A stretch of DNA of 64,000 bases from NCBI RefSeq assembly GCF_002998295.1, contig NZ_CP027226.1:620001-684000 (forward strand). The letters are read 5' to 3'. The stretch comes from Fastidiosipila sanguinis (GTDB lineage: Bacteria; Bacillota; Clostridia; Saccharofermentanales; Fastidiosipilaceae). Under the pieces are notes generated by a model. It did no database searches, was not told the DNA's origin, and worked only from the letters and a program-made list of their open reading frames with translations. The position numbers and the translations under genes are program-made. Each line of letters begins with the position of its first letter. Position 1 is the first letter of the stretch. This document shows positions 17,176 through 26,608 of this stretch, piece by piece.

Positions 17176-18555
17176 CTAATCAATATCTAAAAGGTGTTCA
17201 GTTTGTAGTTTGGACAATAACGTCACACACTCCACGTGCATAGTCCTTGGAAACTGGTCAAACGCTTCAATACTAAGAACCTTATAACCAAACTCTTTAA
17301 AAGACAAGATATCTTCAACTTGGGTATCAGGGTTACATGAAATATAGACTATGGTATTTGCTCCTAGTTCAGCAATCTTTGGTAGCGCGCTAACATGAAT
17401 CCCCATCCTAGGTGGATCGAGAACAATAATGTCAGGAGCATCAGTTAAATTATCTAACTCATCTAGAACATCATTGGCTCTGAAATAAATATTGCTCAGG
17501 TTATTTAGTTCAGCATTCTCTCTAGCTTTAATAACAGCCTCTTCAACAATTTCTACTCCAACAACGGACTTGGCTTTCTTGGCGAAAATTTGAGAAATAG
17601 TACCTGTACCAGAATAGAGATCAAAGACTGTTTTATTCTCAAGATTATCTGCTAATTCAAGTGCTTTGTTGTACAAATTCTCAGCACCGAGAGGGTTTGG
17701 TTGGAAGAAAGAAAATGGACTAATTTTGAATTTCAATCCATTAATCTCTTCTGTTAAATCTTCTTTTCCGTAAAGTAAATTAATCTCATCAGGCTTAATA
17801 GCATCAGCAATGGAATCGGAAATTGTGTGGTAAATAGAGACTACCTCCCCATCGATATCAACTTGCAAGACTTTATTAACATAATCTGACAAGATCTTAT
17901 CACTCACCTTATCACTTGAACTTGTAACCAAATTCAACATGAATGCATTTTCGTAAAATGAGTATCTAATTACAAAAAACTTCAACTCTCCTTCATGCTT
18001 TGTCTTGTGGTGATGTTTAAGATCTGTATTTCTGAAAAATTCTTGTGTAAATCTTCTTAGTTTGTCAAAGCCTGAATTTACAATTGTTCCTCCAGAATAA
18101 TCTGTAATTTCATAGAAGTGGCCAATTTTGTGCATTCCTAGCATTAATGGTCCACCTATATACTCATCTCCGAAGGTGTATTCCATTTTGTTCCTGTATG
18201 AGGCAACTAATGGAGATGGATTTAATTTAATATTCTCTTGCCAATCGATTTGGGAATAGAGTTCCTGTAACATTTCTGATTTGATTTCCAGCTCTTTTTC
18301 ATAAGGTATGTTGTCAAATCTATTACCACTCATTAAATTCAATTGAGATTCATTATCTAAGGTTTCCAGTTCAGATTTTTCTAAGATTTCAAGTAATTTA
18401 GCTTTGCGGTATTTACCCTTCTTTTTACTTGTGCTCAATAGTACTAGTTGGCCCAGAACACCACCTTTAAACTTGTATAGTGTTCCATTCTCATCTTCTC
18501 CTATAGAAAAGTTTGGTAATTCCATTTTTATTATTCTTGCTTCAACTAGTGCCAT
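17176..18555 (-). CDS. RlmD/TrmA-family RNA m5U methyltransferase
   Basis: This SAM-dependent RNA (uracil-5-)-methyltransferase of 459 aa has a short N-terminal beta domain and a C-terminal Rossmann domain. The motif set is FDLYSGTGTISQIFA (SAM binding, about 312), VVGVEIV, VLDPPRMG (DPPR), and YISCNPDTQ with the catalytic Cys. It ends in the family's usual FPRTMHVECVTLLSKL. It is shorter and divergent from the second paralogue at 41401, so the two probably modify different uridines (for example U747 and U1939 of 23S rRNA in Gram-positives). Which does which cannot be told. AAAGGTAG precedes the ATG. Confidence 0.88.
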   Translation of the reverse strand: MALVEARIIKMELPNFSIGEDENGTLYKFKGGVLGQLVLLSTSKKKGKYRKAKLLEILEKSELETLDNESQLNLMSGNRFDNIPYEKELEIKSEMLQELYSQIDWQENIKLNPSPLVASYRNKMEYTFGDEYIGGPLMLGMHKIGHFYEITDYSGGTIVNSGFDKLRRFTQEFFRNTDLKHHHKTKHEGELKFFVIRYSFYENAFMLNLVTSSSDKVSDKILSDYVNKVLQVDIDGEVVSIYHTISDSIADAIKPDEINLLYGKEDLTEEINGLKFKISPFSFFQPNPLGAENLYNKALELADNLENKTVFDLYSGTGTISQIFAKKAKSVVGVEIVEEAVIKARENAELNNLSNIYFRANDVLDELDNLTDAPDIIVLDPPRMGIHVSALPKIAELGANTIVYISCNPDTQVEDILSFKEFGYKVLSIEAFDQFPRTMHVECVTLLSKLQTEHLLDID

Positions 18556-18589
18556 GATCTACCTTTCTGAAAACCTTAAATATTATTTA

Positions 18590-19924
18590 CTAATTATTAT
18601 TTCTAACTTTGATTTTATCAATAACTGTCAAAATTACAATTACTACTAAGCAAGGTAAAACCCAAGATAATCCACTTTTGGCTAATGGTAGTCCTGCTTC
18701 TAGTTGTGTTAGCAAAGGAAGCTTAAGTCCCATCTTACCAAGGACGTGAATTGTAGGTAATACCACTGCAACAGCTGCAGAAACTTTATATATTAAACTT
18801 GAGTAGCCTATCAAATCATGGCTAATACCCAATATAATTAAGAGTATAGAAACTGGATAGATTATAGTTAGAACCGGCTCTGAAACTTTTAAGATCATAT
18901 CCAAACCAAAGTTAGCTGTGATGAATGAAGTTAAAGACAAAATTACAACCCAGGTTGAATATCCTAATTTTTCTTTTGTTAAATGATCAAAATAATTAGC
19001 ACCACTAGTGATTAAACCAACACAAGTTGTTAAACATGCTAGTGTGAAGATTACAGCCAATAGTATAGCTCCGAATTTTCCTAGGCTGATATTACTCATT
19101 TCACTTAAAACTACAGCACCATTATGCGGATTATCAATCATGCTTGAGCTTACTTTACCTATATAACTTAATATTGAGTAAATCAAGAATAAAACAGCTC
19201 CTGCAAGAAGACCTGCTTGTAAGCTATATTTTTTGACTGCTTTGTCTGAGTTTACTTTAAACTGACGAATTGCCTGACTTATAACTAAACCAAAGTTTAA
19301 GGAAGCAATTGCATCCATTGTGTTATAGCCTTCTAAGAATCCGGTGGTAAAAGCTTTGTCACTGTAATTTGACTTAGGTGCTGCAATTTTTGCATCGATT
19401 TTGAAATAGATAGATATGAATAATAGAATAATTAATACTATTAAACTTGGGCTAAGAATTTTGCCCATTCTCTTAACTAATTTACTAGGTCTAATTGATA
19501 ACAGATAGGCTGAGATGAAAAATACTGATGTATAAATAATTCTCGCTAATGTTATGTTGAAACTCTCAGGAACATAAGGCGCTACGGCCAATTCAAAAGG
19601 CATGCTTCCTGCTCTAGGAATACCCAAACCAGGACCTATAGATAAAAATATTGCTGTTGTATAAATTACAGAGAATATTGGATTAATTCTATTAGCTAAA
19701 TTTAATAACCCTTCTGATTTACTTACTGCATATACCCCTAAAATTGGAAAAACTATAGCTGTAACTGAGAATGCTATCAACGCAATAGTAGTATTCTCTC
19801 CTGCCTTATTACCCAAGAATGCAGGGAATATTAAGTTTCCTGCCCCAAAGAATAACCCAAATAGCATTATACTTATTTGAAGAAATTCTGACCTGCTTAA
19901 GGATTTTGTTTTTCCTTCGCTCAT
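18590..19924 (-). CDS. brnQ: Branched-chain amino acid carrier (BrnQ family)
   Basis: This Na+- or H+-coupled uptake carrier for Leu, Ile and Val has 444 aa and about 12 membrane helices. The N-terminal LFGLFFGAGNLIFPAFLG is the hallmark of the LIVCS family, and GPGLGIPRAGSMPFELAVAP follows near residue 100. It lies 34 nt upstream of the RlmD-like gene on the same strand and is divergent from the YebC-family gene. Confidence 0.95.
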   Translation of the reverse strand: MSEGKTKSLSRSEFLQISIMLFGLFFGAGNLIFPAFLGNKAGENTTIALIAFSVTAIVFPILGVYAVSKSEGLLNLANRINPIFSVIYTTAIFLSIGPGLGIPRAGSMPFELAVAPYVPESFNITLARIIYTSVFFISAYLLSIRPSKLVKRMGKILSPSLIVLIILLFISIYFKIDAKIAAPKSNYSDKAFTTGFLEGYNTMDAIASLNFGLVISQAIRQFKVNSDKAVKKYSLQAGLLAGAVLFLIYSILSYIGKVSSSMIDNPHNGAVVLSEMSNISLGKFGAILLAVIFTLACLTTCVGLITSGANYFDHLTKEKLGYSTWVVILSLTSFITANFGLDMILKVSEPVLTIIYPVSILLIILGISHDLIGYSSLIYKVSAAVAVVLPTIHVLGKMGLKLPLLTQLEAGLPLAKSGLSWVLPCLVVIVILTVIDKIKVRNNN

Positions 19925-20068
19925 TTACACTAACCTCCAAAACATAAAATATTTTGAATATAATACACATAAAATAGAATCTATGCATTAAGTTTTTCTT
20001 TACTATTAAGCCAAATAGGATTATCATTTACCATGTTTTAAAGAAATTATGAAAGAAGGTATATATTT

Positions 20069-20797
20069 ATGGGAAGAGCTCATGAAGTCCGTGCTGCATC
20101 AATGGCAAAAACAGCAGCTTTTAAAACAAAACTATATTCAAGATTTGGTAAAGAAATTTATATTGCGGCAAAGAATGGTGAGCCTGATCCGGAGATGAAC
20201 CCAGCTTTGAAACGCAAAGTTCAAGAAGCTAAATCAAACCAAGTACCTGCTGATGTTATTAATAGAGCTATTCAAAAAGCTAAAGGTGGAGAAATTGAAA
20301 ACTATACTGAAGTTAGATATGAAGGCTTCGGTCCTGGTAACTGTACTCTAATTATTGAATGCTTAACAGACAATACTAACAGATCTATGTCTTTTGTTAA
20401 AACTGCTTTTAACAAAGCTAAGAATTCAAAATTGGCAAACTCTGGTAGTGTTTCATACAACTATGAATCAGTTAGTCTTTTCATTTTTGATTATGATAAT
20501 GAAGAAAAAATGCTAGAAAATCTTTTAGAAGCCGATGTTGATGTATTAGATATCGGCGTTGAAGATGGAAAATTGCTTGTTAAAGCTGCTTTCTCTGACT
20601 TTGGTAAAGCACAAGACGCTATTGAAGCTATTGTGCCAGACGTTGAATTTGATCAATGCGAAACTGCTATGGTTCCAAATGAGTATGTAGATTTAACTGA
20701 CCCTGAAGATATAGAAAGTTTCAACAAATTGATTGATACCTTAAATGATATCGATGATGTTAATAAAATTTATCATAATGCTCATATAGTTGAGTAA
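20069..20797 (+). CDS. YebC/PmpR family protein, YeeN type
   Basis: The 242-residue protein has the three-domain YebC architecture. The N-terminus MGRAHEVRAASMAKTAAFKT, followed by KLYSRFGKEIYIAAKNGEPD, matches the YeeN-like branch (in which MGR replaces MAGHSKW). VPADVINRAIQKAKG and YEGFGPGNCTLIIECLTDN are core motifs. YebC-family members act as DNA-binding regulators or, as shown more recently for some, as factors that relieve ribosome stalling at polyproline. AGAAGG site 10 nt upstream. Monocistronic with its own terminator. Confidence 0.92.
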   Translation: MGRAHEVRAASMAKTAAFKTKLYSRFGKEIYIAAKNGEPDPEMNPALKRKVQEAKSNQVPADVINRAIQKAKGGEIENYTEVRYEGFGPGNCTLIIECLTDNTNRSMSFVKTAFNKAKNSKLANSGSVSYNYESVSLFIFDYDNEEKMLENLLEADVDVLDIGVEDGKLLVKAAFSDFGKAQDAIEAIVPDVEFDQCETAMVPNEYVDLTDPEDIESFNKLIDTLNDIDDVNKIYHNAHIVE

Positions 20798-20834
20798 GAT
20801 ATAAGCGTACTTTTAATTTAGTATTATTTGAAAT

Positions 20835-20892
20835 AAAAAAACAGAAGGTTATCTTAAATCTGAAATATTTTGATACCTTCTGTTTTATTTTG
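20835..20892 (+). terminator. Terminator of the YebC-family gene
   Basis: ACAGAAGG-TATC at 20841-20853 pairs with GATACCTTCTGT at 20872-20883, followed by TTTATTTTG. The A-run before it makes it potentially bidirectional. Confidence 0.85.
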
Positions 20893-20917
20893 TTTACTAG
20901 CGTTTTAGAAAGGAAAT

Positions 20918-20962
20918 GAGTTGAATTAATCAATAATTCTGAAGTTTTTCATGTTTAAGTCA
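20918..20962 (-). repeat. Second copy of the nadC 3' end (direct repeat A)
   Basis: These 45 bp match 22016-22060 at 41 positions. They encode the nadC tail MKNFRII(D) and its stop in the same orientation, detached from nadC. The two copies bracket the cadD block like attachment sites or the edges of a duplication. Confidence 0.8.
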
Positions 20963-21053
20963 CTCAAAGTAAAGAAAATAGCAATTATTTTAACGCCCCA
21001 CACAATACCTGCTTCTAATATTCCAGAGCCCAGATAAGAGAAGTTTAAGTAAC

Positions 21054-21088
21054 ATAAAAGACCTACTAAAGTTTCCTTTAATAGGTCT
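21054..21088 (-). terminator. Terminator of cadD
   Basis: AGACCTATTAAA and TTTAGTAGGTCT form a 12-bp stem (one G-U) followed by a short U-run on the minus strand, 19 nt after the cadD stop. Confidence 0.8.
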
Positions 21089-21106
21089 GAATTAAAAAAT
21101 AGATTA

Positions 21107-21730
<624 letters not shown>

Positions 21731-21732
21731 AT

Positions 21733-21819
21733 TTAATTCTTATAGTCGATTAAAAATTGACTGCACACACATTCTGCCTTGGCAGCTGCCAATGGAGATA
21801 TTTGAAGAAATAATTTCAC
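21733..21819 (-). CDS. Candidate 28-aa small protein upstream of cadD
   Basis: A GTG-started ORF lies 7 nt after an AAAGGAAAGGTGG ribosome site. The peptide has a hydrophobic start ([14 protein letters not shown]) and a CVC motif (AECVCSQFL). It ends just 20 nt before the cadD start, in the same direction. The ECVC element recalls the metal-binding Cys pair of CadC/CmtR-type sensors, but the peptide is far too short to be one. It could be a leader peptide sensing metal or cysteine, or the tail of a lost gene. Confidence 0.4.
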   Translation of the reverse strand: MKLFLQISPLAAAKAECVCSQFLIDYKN

Positions 21820-21898
21820 AATCTATCCACCTTTCCTTTAAACATTACCTAAAGTTTACTTAAATTATCGGATTTTATCAAGTATTGAAACATATCTT

Positions 21899-22027
21899 TC
21901 ATTTTTTTTTAGCTGTGTAGTAATTATATCTAGCTTGTATATTAAGACCATATCCAGTAGTGTTTGATGCATAATATAGGTTTTTGCTTAGCACACTCAA
22001 TAAATCTTCTAAAGAGAGTTGAATTAA
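21899..22027 (-). pseudogene. Open fragment after nadC, 42 codons
   Basis: Overlapping the nadC stop in another frame, the minus strand is open for 42 codons with coding-like composition: SVLSKNLYYASNTTGYGLNI, then QARYNYYTAKKK and stop. There is no good start, although a TTG occurs inside. I do not recognise it. It may be the tail of a gene lost when the cadD block arrived. Confidence 0.35.
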
Positions 22028-22060
22028 TTAATAATTCTGAAGTTTTTCATACTTAAATCA
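22016..22060 (-). repeat. nadC 3' end, direct repeat B
   Basis: This is the genuine nadC end (SMKNFRIIN and stop). It matches 20918-20962 at 41 of 45 positions. Confidence 0.8.
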
Positions 22061-22872
22061 AGTATTCCTGCTGAGTGAGTTAATGCACCAGACGAAATAA
22101 AGTCAATTTTTAAATCTGAGAATGTGTGAGCATTTTCTATACTTAAATTACCTGAGGCTTCTATTAGACATTGACCATCTATAATTTCAATAGCAGTCTT
22201 CATAGTGTCATGATCCATATTGTCCAGCATGATAATATCTACGCCAGCCTCTAGAGCTTCTTTTACCATTTCAAGATTTTCAACTTCAATTTCAATTTTG
22301 TGCATAAATGGATCTATCTCTTTGACTGCAGCTACAGCTTGTTTAATCCCACCTGCTGCTTGAATATGGTTATCTTTTAACATTATTAAATCAGATAACC
22401 CATAACGATGATTATATGCTCCACCTACCCTTACTGCATATTTCTGTAAATTTCTATAGGCAGGGGTAGTCTTACGTGTATCTACTACTTTAATTCCAGT
22501 ATCTTTCAGGGCGTTTACAAGCTTGTTACTTGCGGTGGCAACACCAGATAATCTTTGCAAGAAGTTAAGTGCAGTTCTTTCTGCTATTAATAATGTGGCT
22601 GCTGGTCCTTTAACAGTTAATAATTTATCACCAGGGATGATAGTATCGCCTTCTTTACAAAAGTACTCGATTTCAATTGTAGGATCGAGGTACTCAAATG
22701 TCATTTGGAAAACCTCTAGGCCGCAAATTATTCCATCTTGTTTTGCGATAAGATCAACTTCAGCTCTCTTGCTATTAAATACAGCCTCTGATGCTAAATC
22801 TCTGTATGGAACATCTTCAGCAAATGCTATTTCTATTAATCTTTCTGCTTCTTTTTGTAGAAGTTTGTTCAT
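22024..22872 (-). CDS. nadC: Nicotinate-nucleotide diphosphorylase (quinolinate phosphoribosyltransferase)
   Basis: NadC converts quinolinate and PRPP to nicotinate mononucleotide in NAD synthesis. The 282-residue length is normal. Motifs include ERTALNFLQRLSGVATASN, VDTRKTTPAYRNLQKYAV (the DTRKTTPG-like PRPP/quinolinate site, with Ala in place of the usual Gly), GAYNHRYGLSD and MLKDNHI. The partner genes nadA and nadB are not in the window. Its 3' end is duplicated beyond cadD. Confidence 0.95.
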   Translation of the reverse strand: MNKLLQKEAERLIEIAFAEDVPYRDLASEAVFNSKRAEVDLIAKQDGIICGLEVFQMTFEYLDPTIEIEYFCKEGDTIIPGDKLLTVKGPAATLLIAERTALNFLQRLSGVATASNKLVNALKDTGIKVVDTRKTTPAYRNLQKYAVRVGGAYNHRYGLSDLIMLKDNHIQAAGGIKQAVAAVKEIDPFMHKIEIEVENLEMVKEALEAGVDIIMLDNMDHDTMKTAIEIIDGQCLIEASGNLSIENAHTFSDLKIDFISSGALTHSAGILDLSMKNFRIIN

Positions 22873-22902
22873 TGTCTACCTCTTTTTCTAATAGATATCT
22901 AT

Positions 22903-23452
22903 TTAGTCTAAATATAAAATTGTCCTAAAGCCACGATTGCTATAGTAGCTCTCTACACCATTATAATATACAAATGTTCTTCCATGACGTTTATTGGCAA
23001 AAAGTCCATCACCAGTTTGACGAAAATCTTCAGGAGCGTTCAACCAGATCTGACCTTTTAAATCAAAATCGCCTAAGCTTTGTAGATGAAAATATTCTTC
23101 TTCGTTAATAAGAGTAGCTCCTATTTCTTTAGCAGCATCTTTTGCACTGCCTAAGAGTTTGTTCTGTTTTCGATTTGCCCATGCTGCTCGATCATAGCAC
23201 AGACCTTTTCTCTCTTTAGATGTTTCTATACAACAGTCAACGTAAGCCATCCTTCCGTCTGGCATAACTATTAAATCGAGTTCTCCACCAGTTTCTTCCA
23301 TCTTGTAAATTACTGACAAAACATTATCTGTATGTTTTTCTTTTACATCTTTCCATTTAGCTGGAGGATGACGTTCAGAATATTGAATAAATCTTGATTT
23401 TAAAATTTCTATTGTTCTGTTGTGTGTTTTTTTCGTTCACAGGATTCCTCAT
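22903..23452 (-). pseudogene. DUF4256 family gene with a frameshift in an A7 run
   Basis: Codons from 23319 down give 138 aa of a DUF4256 protein (METGGELDL-like segment, CYDRAAWANRKQNK, GLFANKRHGRTFVYYNGVESYY). The family N-terminus (RTIEILKSRFIQYSERHPPA) continues open upstream in the same frame but has no start. A good ATG at 23450-23452 (MRNPVNEK) lies in the next frame. Removing one A from the A7 run at 23427-23433 joins the two into a full-length protein. Either the gene is broken, or the run is a sequencing slip or phase-variable tract. Function of the family is unknown. Confidence 0.75.
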
Positions 23453-23574
23453 TTTTCTTTAAAATATTTTTTTACCAATCTAGATTAAGCAACAATAGTA
23501 TTAGGCTATAATTTAGTCCTTTATCTGTATTTTGATTACATAGTAAATTGATCTTTTATAATTAATTATTGTTA

Positions 23575-24015
23575 TTAATCATAATCCATTCCACCTATGA
23601 TGTTCATAACACCCGTTTCACACTTTGGACAACAATTATCACTTGATAGAGGATCAAGAAGAAGTTTTAATTCAGTTTTGCATCTTCCACATTTAGGTAT
23701 TGGATCTAGGAAATGTATTCCTTTTATGTCAAAAATTTTATCTTCATCGGGAGAAATGGCAGTTTCGATAACATAAAGTAATTTTCTGGACTTCCATTCC
23801 TTACAAATAGGACATAAAAAAGTAGCATAAGTACTCAAGTGATGACCAGATTTTAATAATTCTTTGATCTTTTCTGGAGCATATATATTTCCAGCTAATA
23901 TATCTTCTTGTAAGTCCATTTTTTTAGAAAATTCCATCATGCTATAACCTTCAGCTAGACTAAATTGATATTGGCATGATTTATTACTACATTTAAGATA
24001 ATAAACACTTCCCAT
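23575..24015 (-). CDS. Zinc-ribbon-like protein of unknown function
   Basis: The 146 aa carry four Cys pairs: CSNKSC (near residue 9), CPIC (about 92), CGRC (about 112) and CCPKC (about 131). These spacings suggest two zinc-binding units, one formed by the N-terminal and middle pairs and one rubredoxin-like at the C-terminus. It is soluble with no signal. Function not recognised. It precedes nothing in the same operon within 120 bp; the unknown gene at 24052 is 36 nt upstream on the same strand. Confidence 0.65.
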   Translation of the reverse strand: MGSVYYLKCSNKSCQYQFSLAEGYSMMEFSKKMDLQEDILAGNIYAPEKIKELLKSGHHLSTYATFLCPICKEWKSRKLLYVIETAISPDEDKIFDIKGIHFLDPIPKCGRCKTELKLLLDPLSSDNCCPKCETGVMNIIGGMDYD

Positions 24016-24051
24016 ATAACTTCCCTCCTACAACTAGTAAAAAATAAATAA

Positions 24052-24813
24052 CTAGTTTAAGCTATTATCTACAAAAAAACTTCGACTGCCATCATTTATT
24101 TTAACACGAGTGATCATTTCATTTTGTCCGACATATATATAATCTTTAACTTTAACAATACTATTGACATTTGGTAAATCAAAATTCCATCTTTTTAGAA
24201 TTTTACAATTTCCTAATTTATCAATCTGAAATAACATAGTTGTATCATGAAGTTCATAATTATTATTTGGTTTAGGAAAAAATCTATATCCACTTGCTAT
24301 AAGAACTATACCTTTATCATTCACCCAGCGACCAAGATATCTTAGGTTGGAATTATTATAGTTATCATAAAGAATTAGCATATCGATATTTTTGTCAATT
24401 CTTATAATTTTCAAATGACCTACCATCATATGAAGGAGATTAGAAATTGCATATGAATATTCACCTAGGTCAAACATGTCACAAAAATTCCCTTCAATAA
24501 GATTGTCTTCATAATTTGGATAAATATATTTTTCATTGCTGCTTTCTGAAATATCAGGAAAATCATTTACTCCAAGCCAACTATGAAATTCTCCATTATT
24601 ATAGTTATTAAAAGTGCCAAATTGAGTCGTGAATTTTTTCGGTTCCTCAACATATAGATAATTCAAATTATCGTTCAAGCGCCATAAAATTTGATCACCT
24701 TCTGCCTTTACTTCATAAGGTATCTTTTGTTTGAATATATCTAAGTTGGTATATCTATCTGTTACAGTTTTTAATTCTGAGAGTGATTTCCATTCTGATA
24801 AGTATTTTGCCAT
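24052..24813 (-). CDS. Uncharacterized soluble protein, 253 aa
   Basis: No family recognised. The sequence is rich in Tyr, Asn and Trp with repeated short strands (LRYLGRWVNDKGIVLIASGY, FQIDKLGNCKILKRWNFDLP, KVKDYIYVGQNEM), typical of a beta-propeller or beta-rich fold. There is no signal peptide. It lies 45 nt after a small membrane protein gene and 36 nt before the zinc-ribbon gene, so the three may be one unit. Confidence 0.6.
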   Translation of the reverse strand: MAKYLSEWKSLSELKTVTDRYTNLDIFKQKIPYEVKAEGDQILWRLNDNLNYLYVEEPKKFTTQFGTFNNYNNGEFHSWLGVNDFPDISESSNEKYIYPNYEDNLIEGNFCDMFDLGEYSYAISNLLHMMVGHLKIIRIDKNIDMLILYDNYNNSNLRYLGRWVNDKGIVLIASGYRFFPKPNNNYELHDTTMLFQIDKLGNCKILKRWNFDLPNVNSIVKVKDYIYVGQNEMITRVKINDGSRSFFVDNSLN

Positions 24814-24858
24814 TTAAGTCACCATATTATTTATTATGTTAAAACTGGAAAAAGTTCA

Positions 24859-25167
24859 TTAAACTAACTTTTGTGTCTTGGACCAATTAAATAGTTGTTT
24901 GGTTAATTTCCAGAGCATAGCACCTATAAAATACAAAATTATGCCTATAGCCACGCATATAAAGAGTTCAGTTAAATTTCCAAAATCATAGTTAAACATT
25001 CTAACAAACCCAAGATTTATTCCAAACATCTTTAATACAAAATTAAATATCCCAGCGATTAATGTTATAACTCCACTTGCCATAAAAGCTAGTCCACATA
25101 TACCTGTGATAGGAAATATGAAGATCCACAATAAGGTAGTTATAATATAAAATTTAAAATTTTTCAT
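24859..25167 (-). CDS. Small membrane protein of unknown function
   Basis: This 102-residue protein has three hydrophobic segments (about 5-30, 32-55 and 68-90) and a basic C-terminus (KLTKQLFNWSKTQKLV). No family recognised. Confidence 0.6.
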   Translation of the reverse strand: MKNFKFYIITTLLWIFIFPITGICGLAFMASGVITLIAGIFNFVLKMFGINLGFVRMFNYDFGNLTELFICVAIGIILYFIGAMLWKLTKQLFNWSKTQKLV

Positions 25168-25302
25168 ATGATTACTCCCAACAATCTAAATAAAATTGTA
25201 TAAAAGATATTTCGTTATCCTTATTATATATCATTACTAGTTCGGTTTAAATTTCTTGTTTTATTTTCAGTTAGTTTCTTCCAAGTGCTTTGTTATTTAT
25301 TC

Positions 25303-25413
25303 TTAGATATTATTGTCTTTTCTTCTTTTGATTAAAACTAAACCACTAGCTAGAGTTAATAGAGCTATTGCTATTCCTAATAAAGAATCAGTACCAGTTT
25401 TAGCAGTTTTCAT
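25303..25413 (-). pseudogene. Orphan cell-wall sorting tail
   Basis: A 36-codon piece reads MKTAKTGTDSLLGIAIALLT, then LASGLVLIKRRKDNNI and stop. This is a sortase-type sorting signal: an LPxTG-like AKTGT, a hydrophobic helix and a basic tail. A TGA four codons before its ATG cuts it off, and no surface-protein body precedes it. It is the remnant of a deleted wall-anchored protein. The rest of the gap 25168-25544 holds no gene I can support. Confidence 0.7.
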
Positions 25414-25544
25414 TTCTTTTGATCAACTGTCATGCAAAAACATTAAAAGCACGTAAAAAACCAGGAAAATAAAAATCAGGAGAATGCGGAAATCAAAACT
25501 AAAAACCACATTCTTCTGACCAATTTCCAATCAACTACCGGTTT

Positions 25545-26177
25545 TTACTTATCACGCAACTTACCAACTTGCGTAAATTCCTTATCCCCAATACACATCT
25601 TCTTATCAGTGAACTTTACTCGCATCATTCTGCTAATGATATGCTCATCCGTTATCAGCACAAAAAATTGCTTTCCTTTTTTATTCACCAAGTAATACTG
25701 TTCACTGCCAATACTCTCTACTGCTTTACCGAAGGCAAACGTATAAAACAAAGGAATACCATCGAAGAAAGTAGTAATCCACCCGATAAAATTATCCATA
25801 AACTTTTCAGACGAATCTGGAAAAAACTTCGTCACCGTGAGCATAATAATTTCGGCGTCTGCATATTCATCGCGAATAATTTGTTCCTTTATCTTGATTT
25901 TTTTACGAACACCTAATTTTGCATTTAGACCATAATTCGCTAAATCAATAGGCTTCTTAATGATTGACAAATCAATTGCATTGTCTTTATCCAACAAATA
26001 GTCGACAGTAACACCCAGCGCATCCGCAATCACCTTCAAATTTGCAACATCCGGCAGACCAAAACCACCTTCCCATTTCGCTACCGCAGCACGCGAAACC
26101 ATAATCATTTCAGCAAGTTCTTCTTGAGTTAAACCCGCTTCCACGCGCGCATTTCTGATTTTTTCTCCTAACAACAT
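25545..26177 (-). CDS. XRE-family regulator with unknown C-terminal domain
   Basis: This 210-residue protein has an N-terminal HTH_3 domain at residues 4-62 (KIRNARVEAGLTQEELAEMI, then VSRAAVAKWEGGFGLPDVAN, LKVIADALGVTVDYLL). It has a C-terminal domain of about 140 residues with a possible membrane-proximal aromatic stretch (FIGWITTFFDGIPLFYTFAF). Codon use is noticeably richer in G and C (GCG, CGC) than its neighbours, as is the flanking non-coding DNA, so it was probably acquired from another source. Target unknown. Confidence 0.8.
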   Translation of the reverse strand: MLLGEKIRNARVEAGLTQEELAEMIMVSRAAVAKWEGGFGLPDVANLKVIADALGVTVDYLLDKDNAIDLSIIKKPIDLANYGLNAKLGVRKKIKIKEQIIRDEYADAEIIMLTVTKFFPDSSEKFMDNFIGWITTFFDGIPLFYTFAFGKAVESIGSEQYYLVNKKGKQFFVLITDEHIISRMMRVKFTDKKMCIGDKEFTQVGKLRDK

Positions 26178-26608
26178 CGTATAACTCCTTTCATTGGCTA
26201 TTAAGTTTTCATTCTTAATAATTATTTGTTTTGCTCGTAATGCAATTAATAATCACACTGAGTAATTACATGTTATCTAGCAACATATGAATAGAGAAGG
26301 AACGAACGAGAACACAAGCGTTACGAATCGTAACATGGAATTTTCTTAGCACACGCTTACATAATTATGTGAAAATAGCTGTTTCAAAAAAAATTTATAT
26401 AAAACTTAACAGAGAACGTACAAAATCCAAGGTGCACGAGCCATACAACACAAGGCACCAAAGACGGATATCCACCTCATTGCTCTACGCTCATTCATGC
26501 CAATCCCCAACAACTAACGTACGGAATAAGGCAACAGAAACATACGCTTGTTGTCAAGCGCATATCAGAATCGACAAACGCAATGAACAAAGCGCGCAAC
26601 AGCAACTG
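26178..26608. other. Gene-poor stretch of foreign composition
   Basis: 431 bp between the XRE gene and the recombinase. It holds a 15-bp palindrome GTTACGA-A-TCGTAAC at 26320-26334, upstream of the XRE gene, and from about 26400 an A/C-rich segment unlike either side. I see no convincing gene; the open frames on both strands lack ribosome sites. It marks the edge between the XRE segment and the mobilizable element. Confidence 0.5.
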
